Assembly: GCF_016899775.1 (NCBI RefSeq)
Contig: NZ_JACJJE010000019.1
Span: 1-53,765, forward strand
DNA length: 53,765 nucleotides
Direction of reading: 5' to 3'
Source of the DNA: Pseudoflavonifractor capillosus
Lineage (GTDB): Bacteria; Bacillota; Clostridia; Oscillospirales; Oscillospiraceae
The notes beneath the pieces were generated by a model that saw nothing but the letters and a program-made list of their open reading frames with translations, was not told the origin of the DNA and did not search any database. Numbering within the stretch: position 1 is the stretch's first letter; every line of letters starts with the position of its first letter. This document shows, piece by piece, positions 1-7,888 of this stretch. The translations under genes and the position numbers were made by a program.

Positions 1-19
1 AGATGTGTATAAGAGACAG
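1..19. other. Nextera transposon-end adapter remnant
   Basis: The first 19 bases, AGATGTGTATAAGAGACAG, are identical to the Tn5 mosaic end used in Nextera libraries. They are not part of the genome. The dnaX reading frame becomes natural sequence at base 20, exactly after the adapter. Confidence 0.97.
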
Positions 20-1345
20 CTCGGGGGGCAGGGGCGGCCGCTCCTCCTCCCAGGGGGGCGTGTCCGCCGCGCTGGGGGCCGCCGGCCTGGTCGGCGCGGC
101 AGGGACCGCAGGGGTGGGAGCTGGTGGGGACTGGACCGGCGCGGCCGGTTGAGGAACCGGGGCCGCCGGAGGGGCCGGGGTCACCACAGAGGCCGGAATC
201 CCTCCGGCCAGCAGCTCCTCCAGCCGGGCCACCCGGGCGGCCAGCCCGGCGGCGGAGTCGTCCAGCCGCTCGTCGCACAGGCGGATGAGGCACAGCTCCG
301 CGTCGGTGCGGCGGCTGCTGCTCCGGGCCAGCTCGGGCAGGGTGGACTGGAGCAGCTTTAAGATCTGAAGCAGGCGGGGGGCGGTGAACTGCTCCCCCAG
401 GCTGCGCATGGTGTTTCCATCGTAGCCGCCGGTGAGGAGGGCGGTTCCGCCCTGGGGGGCGGTCTTCCGCAGCAGCAGGTCCCGGGCCAGGGAAGATAAC
501 TCCTCCAGCACCGAGGACACGTCCTTGCCGTTCCCGTACAGCCGCCCCAGGGTTTCCAGGGCTCCGGCGGTGTCGCGGACGGCGATGAGGCCCATGAGCT
601 TGGCGGTCTCCAGATTGCCCGCCAGCCCCAGGGTGTCCAGGATCTCCTGCTCGTCCACCCGCTGTCCGGCCCCGGCGCATTGGTCCAGCAGGGACAGGGC
701 GTCCCGCATGCCGCCGTCGGCCAGCCGGGCCAGGAGGGCGGCCCCCTCCCCCGTCAGGTCGATGCCCTCCTGCCCGGCCACATAGCCCAGCCGCTGGGCG
801 ATCTGACCCGGGAGGATGCGCTTGAAGGAGAACTGCTGGCACCGGGATTTGATGGTGGCGGGCACCTTGTGGAGCTCCGTGGTGGCCAGAATGAACATCA
901 GGTGCTCCGGGGGCTCCTCCAGGATTTTCAGCAGGGCGTTGAAGGCGGGGGTGGACAGCATGTGCACCTCGTCCACGATGTACACCCGCTTGCGCACGGC
1001 GGCGGGGGTGTACACCGCCTCGTCCCGGAGGGCGCGCACCTGGTCCACGCCGTTGTTGGAGGCGGCGTCCAGCTCCAGCACGTCCAGGATGGACCCGTTC
1101 TCAATGCCCAGACAGGCGGGACACTGGTTGCAGGGGTTGCCGTCCACCGGGTTCTGGCAGTTCACCGCCCGGGACAGAATCTTGGCGCAGGTGGTCTTGC
1201 CGGTGCCCCGGGTGCCGGTAAAGAGGTAGGCGTGGGACAGCCGCCCGGAGGCCACCTGGCGCTTGAGGGTCTCGGTGATGTGGTCCTGCCCCACCACGTC
1301 GTCAAAGGTGCGGGGCCGCCATTTGCGGTATAGGGCTTGGTACAT
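20..1345 (-). CDS. dnaX: DNA polymerase III subunit gamma/tau (3' end missing)
   Basis: This is the clamp-loader ATPase that loads the beta clamp and ties the polymerase cores together. The frame starts at the ATG complementary to 1343-1345 (MYQALYRKWRP) and runs 442 codons without a stop to the adapter, so the C terminus is missing. Visible motifs are Walker A GTRGTGKT (about residues 44-51), four zinc-binding cysteines at 63, 72, 75 and 78, the Walker B box DEVH (125-128), and a sensor arginine region around SRCQQFSF. After about residue 370 it becomes a Pro/Ala-rich linker, as in tau. The SRP RNA gene lies upstream on the same strand, the usual Firmicutes order. No programmed-frameshift site is visible in the part present. 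Confidence 0.96.
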
Positions 1346-1372
1346 GGGGGTCACCTCGAAAGAAAACAAACG

Positions 1373-1533
1373 ATGTTTGATACTTGCAGGGGGATTTCGC
1401 CGCCGCCCTATTTTGCAGGGTTTCGCCCTGCGGGGCGAGTTTCTTTCCCAGCGATGGGAAAGAAACCAAAGAATCGCCGGGGGACGCGGCCGACGGGCAC
1501 TTCGTGCCCATAGGACCGCCACCCTACCCCCTC
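1373..1533 (+). repeat. dispersed hairpin repeat, copy R1
   Basis: This intergenic element shares its core with copies near 2.2, 38.8 and 53.7 kb. Its core hairpin has stem GTTTCTTTCCCA (1439-1450) and TGGGAAAGAAAC (1455-1466) around a 4-base loop. It is followed by the shared string AATCGCCGGGGGACG and a second hairpin, GGGCAC/GTGCCC (1495-1509). No coding frame with a credible start is seen. Confidence 0.75.
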
Positions 1534-1770
1534 TGTCGCTTCGCGACATCTCCCCCTGACAGGGGGAGTCGGCCCCCGGTCCCCTATTTTTACGGGAGCC
1601 GCCAATTAGGCGGGCTTGGCAGTTATCGCAAAGGCGCGGGTGGCTCAGCGGAATGGTTTCTCTTCTATTACCGCTGCCGCTGAGTTGTCGGCAGCCTTTG
1701 GGGATTGCCTCGATCGGTGGAAAGCGCGCCTTTTGGGCGGGTGGGGCTCAAGTTCGGCGCAGAGGGACGG
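1534..1770. other. intergenic, no gene seen
   Basis: No gene was recognised here. It contains short inverted repeats, such as CTCAGCGG (about 1644-1651) facing CCGCTGCCGCTGAG, and a segment resembling other palindrome-rich spacers of this contig. No promoter or RNA family was recognised. Confidence 0.4.
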
Positions 1771-1877
1771 CGGGCGGGTGAGGACACCCGCCCCTACGAA
1801 GAAGGGGGAGCGTTCCGAAATATCGCTAGGGGCCGGTCCCAGACCGGCCCGCGGGCGCGCACTGTGCGCCCCTACGG
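1771..1877 (+). repeat. palindromes ending in CGCCCCTACG
   Basis: There are three short palindromes in a row. GGCGGGT/ACCCGCC (1772-1793) and GGGCGCGCA/TGCGCCC (1853-1872) both end in the same tail, CCCCTACGR. GGCCGGTC/GACCGGCC (1831-1850) lies between them. A related copy with a different stem and the same tail lies at 38282-38309. Confidence 0.6.
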
Positions 1878-1907
1878 TTGAAACGGACCGCCCTCATAAT
1901 CAGGACT

Positions 1908-2024
1908 GTTCCCCTCATCCGGCACGGCCTGCGGCCGTGCCTCCCTACCCCTTTTGGCCTACGGCCATTTCCCCTTGCCTTCCCCTTTAGGGGAAGGTGC
2001 CCCCGAAGGGGGCGGATGAGGTAT
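1908..2024. repeat. CTCATCCG-type palindromic repeats, two copies
   Basis: One copy on the plus strand (1911-1944) has CTCATCCG followed by the stem GGCACGGCC/GGCCGTGCC. A second copy in reverse (1982-2022) reads, on the minus strand, CTCATCCG, then GCCCCCTTCGGGGGC, then CACCTTCCCC. Related copies occur at 38231-38280, 38341-38372 and 38880-38930. The flanks are conserved while the stems differ. Confidence 0.65.
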
Positions 2025-2039
2025 CCCGTATTTTGAATC

Positions 2040-2340
2040 GGGTGCGTTGGTTCGGAAAACCCAGGCGCGGCGGGGGAACCGCACATGCCCTAATTTTTGC
2101 AAACCCAGGGCCCAGTGGCCCGGCGGGAATTTAGAGCGTCACTCAGATTTTGCGCGCCGGAAATTTTGCTTGGACTTGCAGGTATGCGTCCCCCGTAATG
2201 GGGGACCGGGGGCAAGGCGAATATGGACACGGAGTGTCCATCCTGAGCCGTCCCCCGGCGATTCTTTGGTGACTTTCTCATCGCTGAGAAAGTCACTCGC
2301 CGCCGCAGCGGCGAAATTCCCCGGCGCGACCAATCCACGG
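2040..2340 (-). repeat. dispersed hairpin repeat, copy R2 (long form)
   Basis: This is a long copy of the R1 family in opposite orientation. Its core hairpin is GTGACTTTCTCA (2269-2280) and TGAGAAAGTCAC (2285-2296). The second hairpin is ATGGACAC/GTGTCCAT (2223-2241). Two stretches are identical to copy R3: 22 bases at 2092-2113 match 38601-38622, and 26 bases at 2140-2165 match 38650-38675. No coding capacity is evident. Confidence 0.8.
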
Positions 2341-2489
2341 GACGCGGCGCGCCGGGTCGTGGCCCAGGCCAGCTTCTCTTGCCCCTACGGGGCAATTCAC
2401 CTTCTCGCGCCCTACGAAAAGAGGAATCATTGCTTGCCGCCCGCAGGCGGCGGACCCCCTGCGCCTAAACTTACATAAAGAAAAACCTT

Positions 2490-2803
2490 CGGTGGAGAGC
2501 AAGGCCGCACACCGGCCTTTGAAGCGCGCGGTATGTCCGTTACCGGGACAGCCGGCTCAAGGACAGTACCCCCGCGGCACACGCGGCGGGCCGCTTAGTG
2601 CTGCTCGGTTCCCCGCCTGACACGGTTCACGGAGCCGCGTTGCGCGGGACCGGCCTATCATCACTGCTTATCCAGGTCAGACGACACATCACACGTCCGG
2701 GGGCCGGGATTCATCCCTGCTGTAGCGGGTTGCAGGTACAGGGCACCGCTATCTCCCCAACTAGTGCGGCCTTGCTCTCCGCCGAAGGCGGAACAATCAG
2801 ACT
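2490..2803 (-). ncRNA. ffs: signal recognition particle RNA, long (Alu-domain) form
   Basis: This RNA is the scaffold of SRP, which binds Ffh and targets membrane and secreted proteins. On the minus strand the Alu-domain string GGTGCCCTGTACCTGCAA is present, as in the Bacillus scRNA. The helix 8 tip reads GTGAACCGTGTCAGG, then stem CGG-loop GGAA-stem CCG, then AGCAGC. The termini pair with each other (GAGAGCAAGGCCGCAC near 2765-2780 with GTGCGGCCTTGCTCTC near 2494-2510). The length is about 300 nt. The ends are approximate; the right end is set from the promoter. dnaX lies downstream on the same strand. Confidence 0.93.
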
Positions 2804-2810
2804 GGGAATC

Positions 2811-2839
2811 ATTTTACTATAATTCTGCCCGCTTGGCAA
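2811..2839 (-). promoter_or_regulatory. promoter of the SRP RNA
   Basis: On the minus strand, TTGCCA (2834-2839) and TAAAAT (2811-2816) are separated by 17 bp. This predicts a start near 2803, just upstream of the RNA's terminal stem. Confidence 0.75.
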
Positions 2840-2869
2840 CTGATTTTTTCGCCGAAAACCGGGGAAGGC

Positions 2870-2898
2870 TGGACAAGAATGGGGAAACCTTATATAAT
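2870..2898 (+). promoter_or_regulatory. promoter of the helicase operon
   Basis: TGGACA (2870-2875) and TATAAT (2893-2898) are 17 bp apart. This leaves an untranslated leader of about 140 nt before the helicase start. Confidence 0.7.
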
Positions 2899-3044
2899 AG
2901 GAGCGCTACGCGGGCCAGAACCCGCAGCGGGATTCGGGGCCGCGCCGGGGAAAACGGCGTCCTGCACAGCCTGATGTGTCGAGTGGTGGGCCTTGGATCA
3001 CAGGAGACATACCACAAGAGACAGAAGGAGCGAACGTTTGAATT

Positions 3045-4226
3045 ATGGAGATCAACGGCGAAATTGTCAGTGAAAACGTCCGGTATGCGGACCTGGGGCT
3101 GTCCGAGCCCATTATGAAGGCCCTGGAGAAGAAGGGCTATGAGCAGGCCACCCCCGTCCAGGGGGGCGCCATCCCCTATTTTATGGAGTATAAGGATGTC
3201 ATCGCCAAGGCCCCCACGGGGACGGGCAAGACCTTTGCTTTCGGCATCCCCATGGTGGAGCACATCGACCCGGAGTCCAGCGACGTGCTGGCCCTGGTGC
3301 TGGCCCCCACCCGGGAGCTGGCCATCCAGATCCGGGACGAGCTGCGGGACCTGTGCGCCTTCAAAGAGGGAGTGCGCACCGTGTGCCTGTACGGCGGACA
3401 GCCCATCGACAAGCAGATCACACAATTAAAAAAGAGACCCCAGATCGTGGTGGCCACTCCCGGCCGCCTGATGGACCATGTGAAGCGCCGCACCGTCCGC
3501 CTGGACCAGGTGGAGACGGTGGTGCTGGACGAGGCCGACCGGATGCTGGACATGGGCTTCATCCGGGACGTGACCCGCATCCTGGACCTGATGCCCCAGC
3601 GGCGGAACCTGGGCCTCTTTTCCGCCACCATTTCCCGGGAAGTGATGGACATCTCCTGGGTGTACCAGCGGGACCCGGTGGAGATCACCGTCCGGGCTGA
3701 CGAGCAGAACAAGCCGGACATCAGCCAGTACCGCCTGGACGTGGAGCGGAACGAGAAGGTGGACGCCATGGTCCGCCTCATGGAGATCGGGGGCTTTGAC
3801 CGGGTCATCGCCTTCTGCAACACGAAGAACATGACCGACCGGCTCTCCGGCCTGCTGCGGATGCGGGGGGTCACCTGCGAGGCCATCCACGGGGACATCC
3901 AGCAGCGGGTGCGGGAGAAGACCCTCCAGAAATTCCGGGAGGGCAAGCTGCGGGTGCTGGCTGCCACCGACGTGGCCGCCCGGGGGCTGGACATCGACGA
4001 CGTGGACGCGGTGTTCAACTACGACGTGCCCGACGAGAATGAGTACTACATCCACCGCATCGGCCGCACCGGCCGGGCCAAGCGCCACGGGGTGGCCTAC
4101 TCCCTGGTGTCCAACATCACCGAGGGCATCCGCCTGGACGACATTCAGAAGAACACCGGCAACCAGATCCAGAAGATGGTCCTCAACGACCAGGGGGAGC
4201 TGGAGCCGGCTCCGGCCAAGGGATGA
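3045..4226 (+). CDS. DEAD-box ATP-dependent RNA helicase
   Basis: This enzyme unwinds RNA duplexes using ATP, probably in ribosome assembly or mRNA decay. Motifs in order over 393 residues are: Q-motif region GYEQATPVQ (31-39), Walker A APTGTGKT (56-63), PTREL (89-93), DEAD (162-165), SAT (193-195), ARGLDI, and HRIGRTGR (337-344). It has both RecA lobes but almost no C-terminal extension, so it is a minimal helicase closer to RhlE/CshA than to DbpA. A stop codon at 3039-3041 lies in frame just upstream, which fixes the ATG at 3045. AAGGAG lies 14 nt upstream, rather far. The next gene overlaps its stop by 4 nt. Confidence 0.93.
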   Translation: MEINGEIVSENVRYADLGLSEPIMKALEKKGYEQATPVQGGAIPYFMEYKDVIAKAPTGTGKTFAFGIPMVEHIDPESSDVLALVLAPTRELAIQIRDELRDLCAFKEGVRTVCLYGGQPIDKQITQLKKRPQIVVATPGRLMDHVKRRTVRLDQVETVVLDEADRMLDMGFIRDVTRILDLMPQRRNLGLFSATISREVMDISWVYQRDPVEITVRADEQNKPDISQYRLDVERNEKVDAMVRLMEIGGFDRVIAFCNTKNMTDRLSGLLRMRGVTCEAIHGDIQQRVREKTLQKFREGKLRVLAATDVAARGLDIDDVDAVFNYDVPDENEYYIHRIGRTGRAKRHGVAYSLVSNITEGIRLDDIQKNTGNQIQKMVLNDQGELEPAPAKG

Positions 4227-4810
4227 AGCCGGGGAAAAGAAAACGCCATTTTGTGCTGAACTTCTTCGCCTGTTTCCTGATCCCGGTGTACACCATCTCC
4301 TTTGCCGGGGGTACAGAGTGGTTCGGCAGCAATTTTTCCGTGATCGCCGTCACCGGGTGGGACCACTACCGGGGATTCCTCTACTGGGGCCTGCTGGCGG
4401 GCAGCTACTTCTTTGTGGTGGTCAACCGTCTGGCCTTCTCGCTGCCTGGACAGTGGGCGCGGCTGGCGGTGTCATGGCTGGTGCTGGCCGCCTGCCTGGC
4501 CCTGGGGTATGCCCTGGCCATCCCCTATCTGCCTGACTACTTCCCACGGTTTGCCGCCCTCCATGTGGGACTGGCCGCCGGAGCCTGCGCCCTGCTGATG
4601 CTGGCCCTGCTGGCGGTCCTGCTTATCCTGCGCCGGCAGCGGCCGGAGCGGTACGGCCGCCTGCTGATTGCCTGGGGCCTGATCGTGCTGGGGAGCGCCG
4701 TGCTGTTTTTGATCCCGCGGATGGTGTCCAGCGCTCTGGAGGTGTTTTTTACCATCTCCGCCGCGCTGCTGGCCCGGAAGCTCTACATGCTCCGGCAGGG
4801 GGAACTATGA
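4223..4810 (+). CDS. six-helix membrane protein of unknown function
   Basis: I do not recognise this family. The 195-residue product has about six hydrophobic segments (roughly residues 10-28, 48-68, 78-98, 112-136, 145-165 and 167-182). It starts with a basic MKPGKRKR stretch and ends in a short basic tail. There are no catalytic motifs. The ATGA overlap with the helicase stop shows translational coupling, so it is co-expressed with the helicase. A functional link is not evident from the sequence. Confidence 0.75.
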   Translation: MKPGKRKRHFVLNFFACFLIPVYTISFAGGTEWFGSNFSVIAVTGWDHYRGFLYWGLLAGSYFFVVVNRLAFSLPGQWARLAVSWLVLAACLALGYALAIPYLPDYFPRFAALHVGLAAGACALLMLALLAVLLILRRQRPERYGRLLIAWGLIVLGSAVLFLIPRMVSSALEVFFTISAALLARKLYMLRQGEL

Positions 4811-4939
4811 ATGGGTTTCCTTCCAATTTTTATGGTTCTTTAATCTGATTCCCAGGATGTTTTCAATCCTGCCGTAGTATGATAAGGACAACGAAAAAGG
4901 GCGCGAGCCCCGTAATTATTGGAATGGAGTGTTTTCGAT

Positions 4940-5146
4940 ATGAAAAAGCTGTATAAGACCGAGGGCCCTTACAAGATGGTGGCCGGCGTGTGCGGCGGCA
5001 TCGCGGAGTATTTCGACATCGACCCCACTCTGGTGCGGGTGGCCTGGGTGATCGCCACGGTGTTCAGCTTCTCGGCGCTGTTCTGGATCTATGTGGTGTG
5101 TGCCATCATCATGCCCCGGAAGAGCGACGTGTACCCCGGATATTAA
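4940..5146 (+). CDS. PspC domain protein
   Basis: This small (68-residue) protein fits the PspC family (phage shock protein C-like), which occurs in Gram-positives as a single-domain membrane protein linked to envelope stress. It shows the family signature: a basic start (MKKLYKTEG), the loop VAGVCGGIAEYFDIDPTLVR, and one transmembrane segment (about 36-58). A start seven codons upstream (4919) is possible. The ATG at 4940 has GGAG about 10 nt upstream and gives the usual family N terminus. Confidence 0.9.
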   Translation: MKKLYKTEGPYKMVAGVCGGIAEYFDIDPTLVRVAWVIATVFSFSALFWIYVVCAIIMPRKSDVYPGY

Positions 5147-5162
5147 ATGTATGAGGGGCTGC

Positions 5163-5195
5163 GGGCGGGTCGGAGACCCGCCCTGCCTTCTTTCC
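5163..5195 (+). terminator. probable terminator after the PspC gene
   Basis: The stem GGGCGGGT/ACCCGCCC (5163-5170, 5176-5183) is followed by the pyrimidine-rich TGCCTTCTTTCC. The U-run is weak. Confidence 0.5.
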
Positions 5196-5232
5196 GGCGG
5201 TTTTCTGAGAACAGTCTATAAGGAGGAGCACC

Positions 5233-6093
5233 ATGCTTCAGACCCGGATCTCCACCCCCGCGGATATTCCCCGCCAGCGAGAGCTGTGGCAGCTGGCCTT
5301 TGGGGACGACGGGGCCTATGTGGACAACTTCTATCACACCTACTATAAGCCGGAGCGGATGCTTATGCTGGAGGAGGACGGGGTGGTCCAGGCCATGACC
5401 GCCTGGTTCGACACCACCTTCGCGGTGCCCGGCCGGGGGAAGTACCGGGCGGCCTATCTGTACGCCGTGGCCACCCACCCGGAGGCTCGGGGCCGGGGAC
5501 TGGCCGGGCGGCTGCTCTCCGATGCGGACGGCTTTTTCCGCTCCTGGGGCATTCCGGCGGTGACCACCAAGCCGGCGGAGCCCTCTCTGCACCAGTTTTT
5601 CGGGAGAAATGGCTTCCGGGAGTGCTTTGTTCACGGGCAGAACTTCTTTCACTGGGAGAAAGCGGACCGGAATCCAGGCGCGGTGAAGTCCCTGGAGCGG
5701 CTCTCACCGGGGGAATATACCGCCCTGCGGGAGAGTTGGCTGGCGGAGACGCCTCACATTGTCATCCCGGAGGAGATGATGGGCTATCAGGCGGGAGCCT
5801 GCGCCCTCACCCCCGGCGGGGGCTTGTATGCCCTGGCCGCCCCCCGCGGCCGGGCCGTCCTGTGCGCCGAGGGGATAGAAAACGGCAAACTGCTGGTCAA
5901 GGAGCTCCTGTGCGCCCCGGAGGACAGGGACTGGGTGCTGGAGTGTCTGCCCAGCCTTCTGCCCCACTGGTGCATGACGTACCGTGTGCCGGAAGGCAGC
6001 CAGCCCTTTGCCATGCTCAAGTGGCTCGACCCGGAGGTGGAGGCCGCCTGGGACTGGTCCAGCACCGCCTACCTTGGGCTGGCCTTTGACTGA
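5233..6093 (+). CDS. GNAT family N-acetyltransferase
   Basis: This protein is predicted to transfer an acetyl group from acetyl-CoA to an unknown amine. The N-terminal half carries the acetyl-CoA pyrophosphate loop THPEARGRGLAGRLL (about 81-95), after the beta strand AAYLYAVA. At 286 residues it is longer than a single GNAT domain (about 150). The second half, with no strong motifs, resembles the two-domain layout of Eis-like acetyltransferases. The start has an excellent site (AAGGAGG, 6 nt spacing). It stands alone between two terminators. Confidence 0.85.
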   Translation: MLQTRISTPADIPRQRELWQLAFGDDGAYVDNFYHTYYKPERMLMLEEDGVVQAMTAWFDTTFAVPGRGKYRAAYLYAVATHPEARGRGLAGRLLSDADGFFRSWGIPAVTTKPAEPSLHQFFGRNGFRECFVHGQNFFHWEKADRNPGAVKSLERLSPGEYTALRESWLAETPHIVIPEEMMGYQAGACALTPGGGLYALAAPRGRAVLCAEGIENGKLLVKELLCAPEDRDWVLECLPSLLPHWCMTYRVPEGSQPFAMLKWLDPEVEAAWDWSSTAYLGLAFD

Positions 6094-6116
6094 ACTCCTG
6101 CATTCTGATTGTGGAT

Positions 6117-6152
6117 GGCTGGATTTCCGTTTTGGAATCCAGCCGCTTTTTG
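6117..6152 (+). terminator. terminator after the acetyltransferase
   Basis: The stem GGCTGGATT (6117-6125) and AATCCAGCC (6136-6144) is followed by GCTTTTTGTTTG. Confidence 0.8.
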
Positions 6153-6252
6153 TTTGTTTCGTCAAAAATCCGCATGGATTTCTGTGGAAAGGAACGAAAG
6201 GCTGGGAGCTGCCACAGTCGTTTTGTTGTGGTGACACCCACAAAAAATTTGC

Positions 6253-6280
6253 TTTACTTCCTGGCATTTTATGTTATACT
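6253..6280 (+). promoter_or_regulatory. promoter of gdhA
   Basis: TTTACT (6253-6258) and TATACT (6275-6280) are 16 bp apart. The leader to the gdhA start is about 120 nt. Confidence 0.6.
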
Positions 6281-6408
6281 ACACATAAGGACGAGCGATA
6301 GAGCCCTTTTTGATGTCCTTTAAACTTGATTTAAAGAGCGGAATGAAAGGATTCTGTCAAAATCTTGGAAAATCGCCACAAAAAATACATTATAGGAGGA
6401 ATGTCATC

Positions 6409-7761
6409 ATGAACAAGTACATCGAGAGAGTTCTGGCCGAGACCAAGGCGAAGAATGCCAACGAGCCCGAGTTCCTGCAGACCGTCGAGGAGGTCCTCAG
6501 CTCCCTGGAGCCCGTGATCGACGCCCATCCCGAGTACGAGAAGGCCGCCCTGCTGGAGCGGATGGTCGAGCCCGAGCGCGTCATCGAGTTCCGCGTGACC
6601 TGGGAGGACGACAATCACGTGTGGCATGTCAACCGCGGCTACCGCGTTCAGTACAACGCGGCTCTTGGCCCCTACAAGGGAGGCATCCGCTTTGACCCCT
6701 CCGTCAACCTCTCTATCGTGAAGTTCCTGGGCTTCGAGCAGGTCTTTAAGGACGCCATGACTGGTCTGCCCATCGGCGGCGCCAAGGGCGGCTCCGACTT
6801 CGATCCTCGCGGCAAGAGCGACGCCGAGGTCATGCGTTTCTGCCAGGCCTTCATCACCGAGCTGTATCGTCACATCGGCCAGGACATCGACTGCCCCGCC
6901 GGCGACCTGGGCTGCGGCGGCCGTGAGATCGGCTATATGTATGGTCAGTACCGCCGCATCGTGGGCGCTGCTGAGTTTGGCGCTCTGTCCGGCAAGGCTG
7001 TCTGCACCGGCGGCTCCATCCTGCGTCCCGAGGCCACCGGCTACGGCGCTGTGTACTATCTGGTCGAGGCTCTGGCCCATGACGGCGAGTCCATCGAGGG
7101 CAAGCGCATCGCTATGTCCGGCTACGGCAACGTGGGCTGGGGCATCATGAAGAAGGCCGCTCAGCTGGGCGCCAAGGTCACCTACTTCGCCGGCCCCGAC
7201 GGCTACATCCACGATCCCGACGGCGTGTGCACCGAGGAGAAGCTGAACTACATCTTGGAGATGCGCGCCAACGATCCCATGCACTGCAAGCCCTATGCGG
7301 ACAAGTTTGACTGCGAGTTCGTACCCAACACCAAGTGCTGGGGCGTGAAGGACGTGGACATCTATATGCCCGCCGCCACTCAGAACGACGTCAACATCGA
7401 GTGGGCCAAGAAGATTGCCGAGTCCGGTGTGAAGTACTACATCGAGGTCGCCAACATGCCCACCACCAACGACGCTCTGGAGTTCCTGAAGGAGCAGAAG
7501 CACATGGTCGTCGCCCCCTCCAAGGCTGTCAACGCCGGCGGCGTGTCCGTGTCCGAGCTGGAGATGGCTCAGAACGCCGAGCGCGTGTACTGGACTGCTG
7601 AGGAAGTGGACGCCAAGCTGCAGAGCATCATGAAGAACATCTATCACTCCTCCGTTGAGGTTGCTGAGCGCTATGGTCTGGGCTATGACCTGGTCGCCGG
7701 CGCCAACATCGTGGGCTTCCAGAAGGTCGCCGACGCCATGATGGCTCAGGGCATCTTCTAA
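6409..7761 (+). CDS. gdhA: glutamate dehydrogenase, hexameric type
   Basis: It interconverts glutamate with 2-oxoglutarate and ammonia; in gut Clostridia it is very abundant and often works in amino-acid fermentation. The 450 residues equal the usual length of the small hexameric enzyme. It has the substrate-binding stretch YKGGIRFDP, the catalytic loop GLPIGGAKGGSDFDP, and the nucleotide-binding SGYGNVGWG. I cannot tell NAD from NADP use by eye. The ATG at 6409 has TAGGAGGA 8 nt upstream; the frame extends 33 codons further up, but those look non-coding. Codon use (CGC, GGC, AAG, CTG) is that of a highly expressed gene. Confidence 0.96.
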   Translation: MNKYIERVLAETKAKNANEPEFLQTVEEVLSSLEPVIDAHPEYEKAALLERMVEPERVIEFRVTWEDDNHVWHVNRGYRVQYNAALGPYKGGIRFDPSVNLSIVKFLGFEQVFKDAMTGLPIGGAKGGSDFDPRGKSDAEVMRFCQAFITELYRHIGQDIDCPAGDLGCGGREIGYMYGQYRRIVGAAEFGALSGKAVCTGGSILRPEATGYGAVYYLVEALAHDGESIEGKRIAMSGYGNVGWGIMKKAAQLGAKVTYFAGPDGYIHDPDGVCTEEKLNYILEMRANDPMHCKPYADKFDCEFVPNTKCWGVKDVDIYMPAATQNDVNIEWAKKIAESGVKYYIEVANMPTTNDALEFLKEQKHMVVAPSKAVNAGGVSVSELEMAQNAERVYWTAEEVDAKLQSIMKNIYHSSVEVAERYGLGYDLVAGANIVGFQKVADAMMAQGIF

Positions 7762-7795
7762 TTCAGCACACAACCATTTCAACACGATTCCTTTC

Positions 7796-7838
7796 CCCGG
7801 GGGTCCTCTCAGTGAGGGCCCCCGGGCTTTCTTGTTTT
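7796..7838 (+). terminator. terminator of gdhA
   Basis: A 13-bp stem (7796-7808 with 7814-7826, one G-T pair) with loop TCAGT is followed by CTTTCTTGTTTT. Confidence 0.88.
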
Positions 7839-7843
7839 CCGGC

Positions 7844-7873
7844 AAAAAAGCGCCTCCGCCGGAGCGGAGGCGC
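7844..7873 (-). terminator. terminator of the PrsA-like gene
   Basis: The stem GCGCCTCCGC/GCGGAGGCGC (7850-7859, 7864-7873) gives a TTTTTT run on the minus strand (7844-7849). Confidence 0.88.
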
Positions 7874-7888
7874 AAAATGCGTGGGGAA

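Noticed and set aside
680-1333. Plus-strand frames opposite dnaX
   Set aside because: The minus strand encodes Walker A, the zinc cysteines and DEVH of DnaX without interruption from 1345 to the contig edge.
1620-1700. Possible tRNA (GGTGGCTCAGCGG...)
   Set aside because: There is a D-arm-like string, but no T-arm GGTTCGA motif and no acceptor pairing. It is not a tRNA.
1616-2502. Several 60-140-codon frames in the gap between dnaX and the SRP RNA
   Set aside because: They run through palindromic repeats, lack ribosome binding sites, and resemble no protein. I treat the region as repeat DNA.
4811-4939. Promoter for the PspC gene
   Set aside because: TATGAT at 4878-4883 is plausible, but no -35 box lies at a proper distance, so I do not list it.
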